A stretch of DNA of 7,023 bases from Actinomycetota bacterium (lineage in GTDB: Bacteria; Actinomycetota; Thermoleophilia; Solirubrobacterales; Solirubrobacteraceae): contig VAWY01000197.1 of the NCBI GenBank assembly GCA_005888335.1, forward strand, positions 1 through 7,023, given 5' to 3'. Position 1 is the stretch's first letter; each line of letters begins with the position of its first letter. Shown here in pieces: positions 4,928 to 7,023 of the stretch. The notes below the pieces were generated by a model. That model did not search any database and was not told the origin of the DNA. It saw nothing but the letters and a program-made list of their open reading frames with translations. The translations under genes and the position numbers were made by a program.

Positions 4928-5950
4928 GTGCAGCAGCGGCTCCGCCTCCGTCAGATCACCCGCCTCCTGGCGGCGATCCTCGTCACCCTGGTGGGCGGCA
5001 CGATCGGCTTCCACGCGACGCTGAGCGAGTCGTGGTTCCAGGCGCTCTACCGCACCGTGGTCACCTCGACCCTCGCCGGCCTGGACACCGTGCCGCAGAA
5101 CAACGGGGCCCGAGTCATCTCGATGCTGCTCGTCCTCTGCGGGTTGACGATCATCGCGTATGCCGGCGCCGTTATCGTCGAGGCCATCGCCGGCGGGGTT
5201 CTGACCGGCGTTCTGGCCGAACGACGAAGGGAGCGGACGATCGAGCGCCTGCGCGACCACTTCATCATCTGCGGCTACGGTCGGGTCGGCCGGCGGGTGG
5301 CCGAGGAGTTTCGCGCGGCTGACGTCCCGTACGTCGTTCTGGACTACAGGGAGGACGCGGTCGGCGCGGCGAAGGAGCACGACGACCTCCTGATCGTCGG
5401 CGACGCGACGGAGGACGAGGATCTCGCGCGCGCCGGACTCGACCGCGCGGTAGGGCTCGTCGTCGCCTCCGACGACGACGCCGACAATCTCTACATCGCC
5501 CTGTCCGCCCGGTCGGTACGGCCCGACATCCAGATCGTCGCGCGCGCATCCGACGAGGACGCCGAGAAGAAGCTGCTGCTCGCCGGCGCCGACCGCGTCG
5601 TCCAGCCGTACACCGCGGCGGGGCGCACGATGGCGAACCTCGTGCTGAAGCCGCAGGTGATGTCGTTCCTCGACGCCGTCACGACGGCGACCGGCCCCGA
5701 CCTGCACATGGCCGAGATCGAGGTGGACGCCTCGTGCGACAACGCGGGCAAGACGATCCGCGACATCCGGGTCCGCCACGAGACGGGGGCGATCATCGTC
5801 GCGCTGCGCAAACGCGACGGCACCTTCGACACCACGCCGGAGCCCGACGCCGTCATCGAGCCGGGCGACGTGATCGTCGGGGTCGGGACCACCGAGGAGC
5901 TGCGGCTGCTCGAGGACCTCTTCGCGCCGCGCGAGAGCGTTGCCGGCTGA
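4928..5950 (+). CDS. Two-TM ion channel-like protein with RCK (TrkA-N/TrkA-C) domain
   Basis: 340 residues, inner membrane with a cytosolic regulatory part. TM1 is about 12-30. A pore-loop region (38-57) reads ALYRTVVTSTLAGLDTVPQN. TM2 is about 63-95, followed by a basic linker (ERRRERTIERLRD). The RCK N domain (111-230) starts with HFIICGYGRVGRRVAEEF, has the Rossmann glycines G116, G118, G121 and the ribose-binding acidic Asp139, and so should bind NAD(H) or a related nucleotide. The RCK C (TrkA-C) domain is about 258-335, with EPGDVIVGVG. The architecture is that of MthK/Kch-type potassium channels, but the canonical T-V-G-Y-G-D filter is replaced by T-L-A-G-L-D, so K+ selectivity cannot be assumed. 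The GTG at 4928 is the first start in the frame and leaves TM1 intact; GAGG (4923-4926) lies too close to it to be a convincing Shine-Dalgarno. argS starts within its last 11 nt. Confidence 0.88.
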   Translation: MQQRLRLRQITRLLAAILVTLVGGTIGFHATLSESWFQALYRTVVTSTLAGLDTVPQNNGARVISMLLVLCGLTIIAYAGAVIVEAIAGGVLTGVLAERRRERTIERLRDHFIICGYGRVGRRVAEEFRAADVPYVVLDYREDAVGAAKEHDDLLIVGDATEDEDLARAGLDRAVGLVVASDDDADNLYIALSARSVRPDIQIVARASDEDAEKKLLLAGADRVVQPYTAAGRTMANLVLKPQVMSFLDAVTTATGPDLHMAEIEVDASCDNAGKTIRDIRVRHETGAIIVALRKRDGTFDTTPEPDAVIEPGDVIVGVGTTEELRLLEDLFAPRESVAG

Positions 5951-7023
5951 TCCCGTCTCGAGGCTCGCCGAGCGCGTCGGCGCAGGCGTCACGCTCGAGC
6001 GTCCCGGCGACCCGGAACACGGCGACTACGCGACGAACGCTGCGTTGAAGCTCGCCGGCGCGCGGCGTCAGGCGCCGCGCGAGCTCGCCGCGGAGCTCGT
6101 AGAGACGGCTCAGTCGCTGACCGAGGTCGAGCGTGCCGAAATCGCGGGCCCCGGCTTCGTCAACCTCTTTCTCACCGACACCTGGTTCGCGGGTGCTCTG
6201 CGCGCGATCCTCGACTCCGGCGAGAGCTTCGGCGGTGGCTGGGCCGAGCCGAAGCAGCGGATCCAGGTCGAGATGGTGTCCGCGAACCCGACGGGGCCGA
6301 TCACCGTCGCGTCGGCCCGCAACGGCGCCTACGGCGACTCCGTCGCGCGACTGCTCGCCTTCGCCGGGCACGAGGTCGAGCGCGAGTACTACTACAACGA
6401 CGCCGGCGCGCAGATGGACCGGTTCCGCGAGTCCGTCGAGGCGGCGAGGCGTGGGGAGGAGCTGCCCGAGGACGGCTATCGGGGCGACTACCTGAACGAT
6501 CTCGCCGCGTTGCCGGGCGATCCCGTGCCGGCGACGCTGCAGCGCATCGAGACGTCGCTCGAGCGCTTTCGCATCCACTTCGACTCGTGGGTCCGGCAGA
6601 GCGAGCTCGAGCAGAGGCTGCCGGAGTTCCTGCCGCGGCTCGACACGTACGAGAAGGACGGCGCGCTGTGGGCGCGCTCGTCGGCGTACGGCGACGAGGA
6701 AGACCGTGTGCTGATCCGCTCCGACGGCGGCACGCCGACCTACCGCGCAGCCGACGTCGTCTATCTCGTCGACAAGCTCGATCGCGGCTTCGACCGCGCG
6801 ATCTACGTGCTCGGCGCCGATCATCACGGCACCCGCAACTGGTACGCGGCGATCGCGCGCATGCTCGGCTACGACCCCGAGCGCGTCGAGGTGCTGCTCT
6901 ACCAGCTCGTGCACCTGACGAAGGGCGGTGAGACATCGAAGATGTCGAAGCGGCGCGGAGACGTCGTCTTTCTCGACGACTTCGTCGACGAGATCGGGCT
7001 CGACGCGGCGCGCTGGTACCTCG
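5940..7023 (+). CDS. argS: Arginyl-tRNA synthetase, 3'-truncated by window edge
   Basis: Class I aminoacyl-tRNA synthetase that charges tRNA-Arg in the cytosol. 361 codons are present of the usual 550-580; the rest of the catalytic end and the DALR anticodon-binding domain lie beyond the window. Seen: the short N-terminal tRNA-binding domain with GDPEHGDYATNAALKLA (residues 22-38) and GPGFVNLFL; SANPTGPITVASARNGAYGD from residue 114; YYYNDAGAQM (150-159); LGADHHGT (291-298); and KMSKR (334-338). The HIGH-signature position reads TVAS (122-125), while KMSK is intact. The start is TTG at 5940: the frame is closed by TGA at 5871 and there is no ATG/GTG between, and the next candidate (TTG near 6045) falls inside the conserved N-domain motif. 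The 11-nt overlap with the channel gene suggests translational coupling. The frame is open throughout; no frameshift is seen. Confidence 0.95.
   Translation, partial: MPADPVSRLAERVGAGVTLERPGDPEHGDYATNAALKLAGARRQAPRELAAELVETAQSLTEVERAEIAGPGFVNLFLTDTWFAGALRAILDSGESFGGGWAEPKQRIQVEMVSANPTGPITVASARNGAYGDSVARLLAFAGHEVEREYYYNDAGAQMDRFRESVEAARRGEELPEDGYRGDYLNDLAALPGDPVPATLQRIETSLERFRIHFDSWVRQSELEQRLPEFLPRLDTYEKDGALWARSSAYGDEEDRVLIRSDGGTPTYRAADVVYLVDKLDRGFDRAIYVLGADHHGTRNWYAAIARMLGYDPERVEVLLYQLVHLTKGGETSKMSKRRGDVVFLDDFVDEIGLDAARWYL

Noticed and set aside
3954..5024. 356-codon plus-strand frame over the phosphoesterase and DUF3467 genes
   Set aside because: Antisense to two genes with clear motifs; composition is Arg/Glu/Val/Ala-rich shadow.
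4775..5992. 405-codon minus-strand frame opposite the channel gene
   Set aside because: Shadow of the RCK protein; its reading shows no motif, and DUF3467 explains the left end in another frame.
5853..6914. 353-codon minus-strand frame opposite argS
   Set aside because: ArgRS motifs run through the whole plus-strand interval; the opposite reading has no recognisable sequence.
2..7023. CRISPR array, tRNA, rRNA, insertion sequence or prophage parts
   Set aside because: No spaced direct repeats, tRNA cloverleaf, transposase or terminal inverted repeats were seen; coding is continuous.

Overview
The window is a 7 kb piece of a high-GC (roughly 70% by eye) bacterial chromosome. It is very densely coded, with almost no intergenic DNA, frequent GTG and TTG starts, stop/start overlaps and few recognisable Shine-Dalgarno sequences. 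Together with the protein sequences (compact PGK and TIM, a cofactor-independent phosphoglycerate mutase, a DUF3467 protein, and an ArgRS with an unusual signature), this suggests a deep-branching actinobacterial lineage such as Thermoleophilia (Solirubrobacterales/Gaiellales-like). That placement is inference; no rRNA or other phylogenetic marker is present.

Layout. (1) 2-2960, plus strand: a lower-glycolysis operon of 5'-truncated pgk, tpiA and gpmI. tpiA starts inside the pgk stop (GTGA), and gpmI starts 31 nt inside tpiA. (2) 2981-3583, plus strand: an ECF-type RNA polymerase sigma factor with a TTG start, 20 nt after gpmI and with no recognisable anti-sigma gene beside it. The DNA around the gpmI/sigma junction is clearly poorer in GC than the rest. 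(3) 3580-4910, minus strand: a three-gene unit read leftwards, DUF3467 protein, calcineurin-like metallophosphoesterase, then a small lipoprotein. It runs tail-to-tail into the sigma gene, the two stop codons sharing one CTAG. (4) 4928-7023, plus strand: a two-TM channel/RCK protein with an aberrant selectivity filter, then argS, which begins inside the channel gene at a TTG and runs off the window. The ArgRS class I HIGH signature reads TVAS, while KMSK is intact.

Together, pgk, tpiA and gpmI form a central carbon pathway unit (1,3-BPG to 3-PG to 2-PG, plus DHAP/GAP interconversion). The other genes are housekeeping (argS), regulatory (sigma), signalling or repair-like (phosphoesterase) or membrane/ion related. 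There is no sign of a mobile element, CRISPR array, tRNA or rRNA. No stretch over 300 bp lacks a gene; the largest gaps are about 20 bp. I found no clear-cut new multi-gene defence or mobile system. The best leads are the non-GYG pore of the channel protein, the HIGH-less ArgRS, the uncharacterised DUF3467/phosphoesterase/lipoprotein cassette, and the GC-poor, TTA-containing gpmI/sigma junction.
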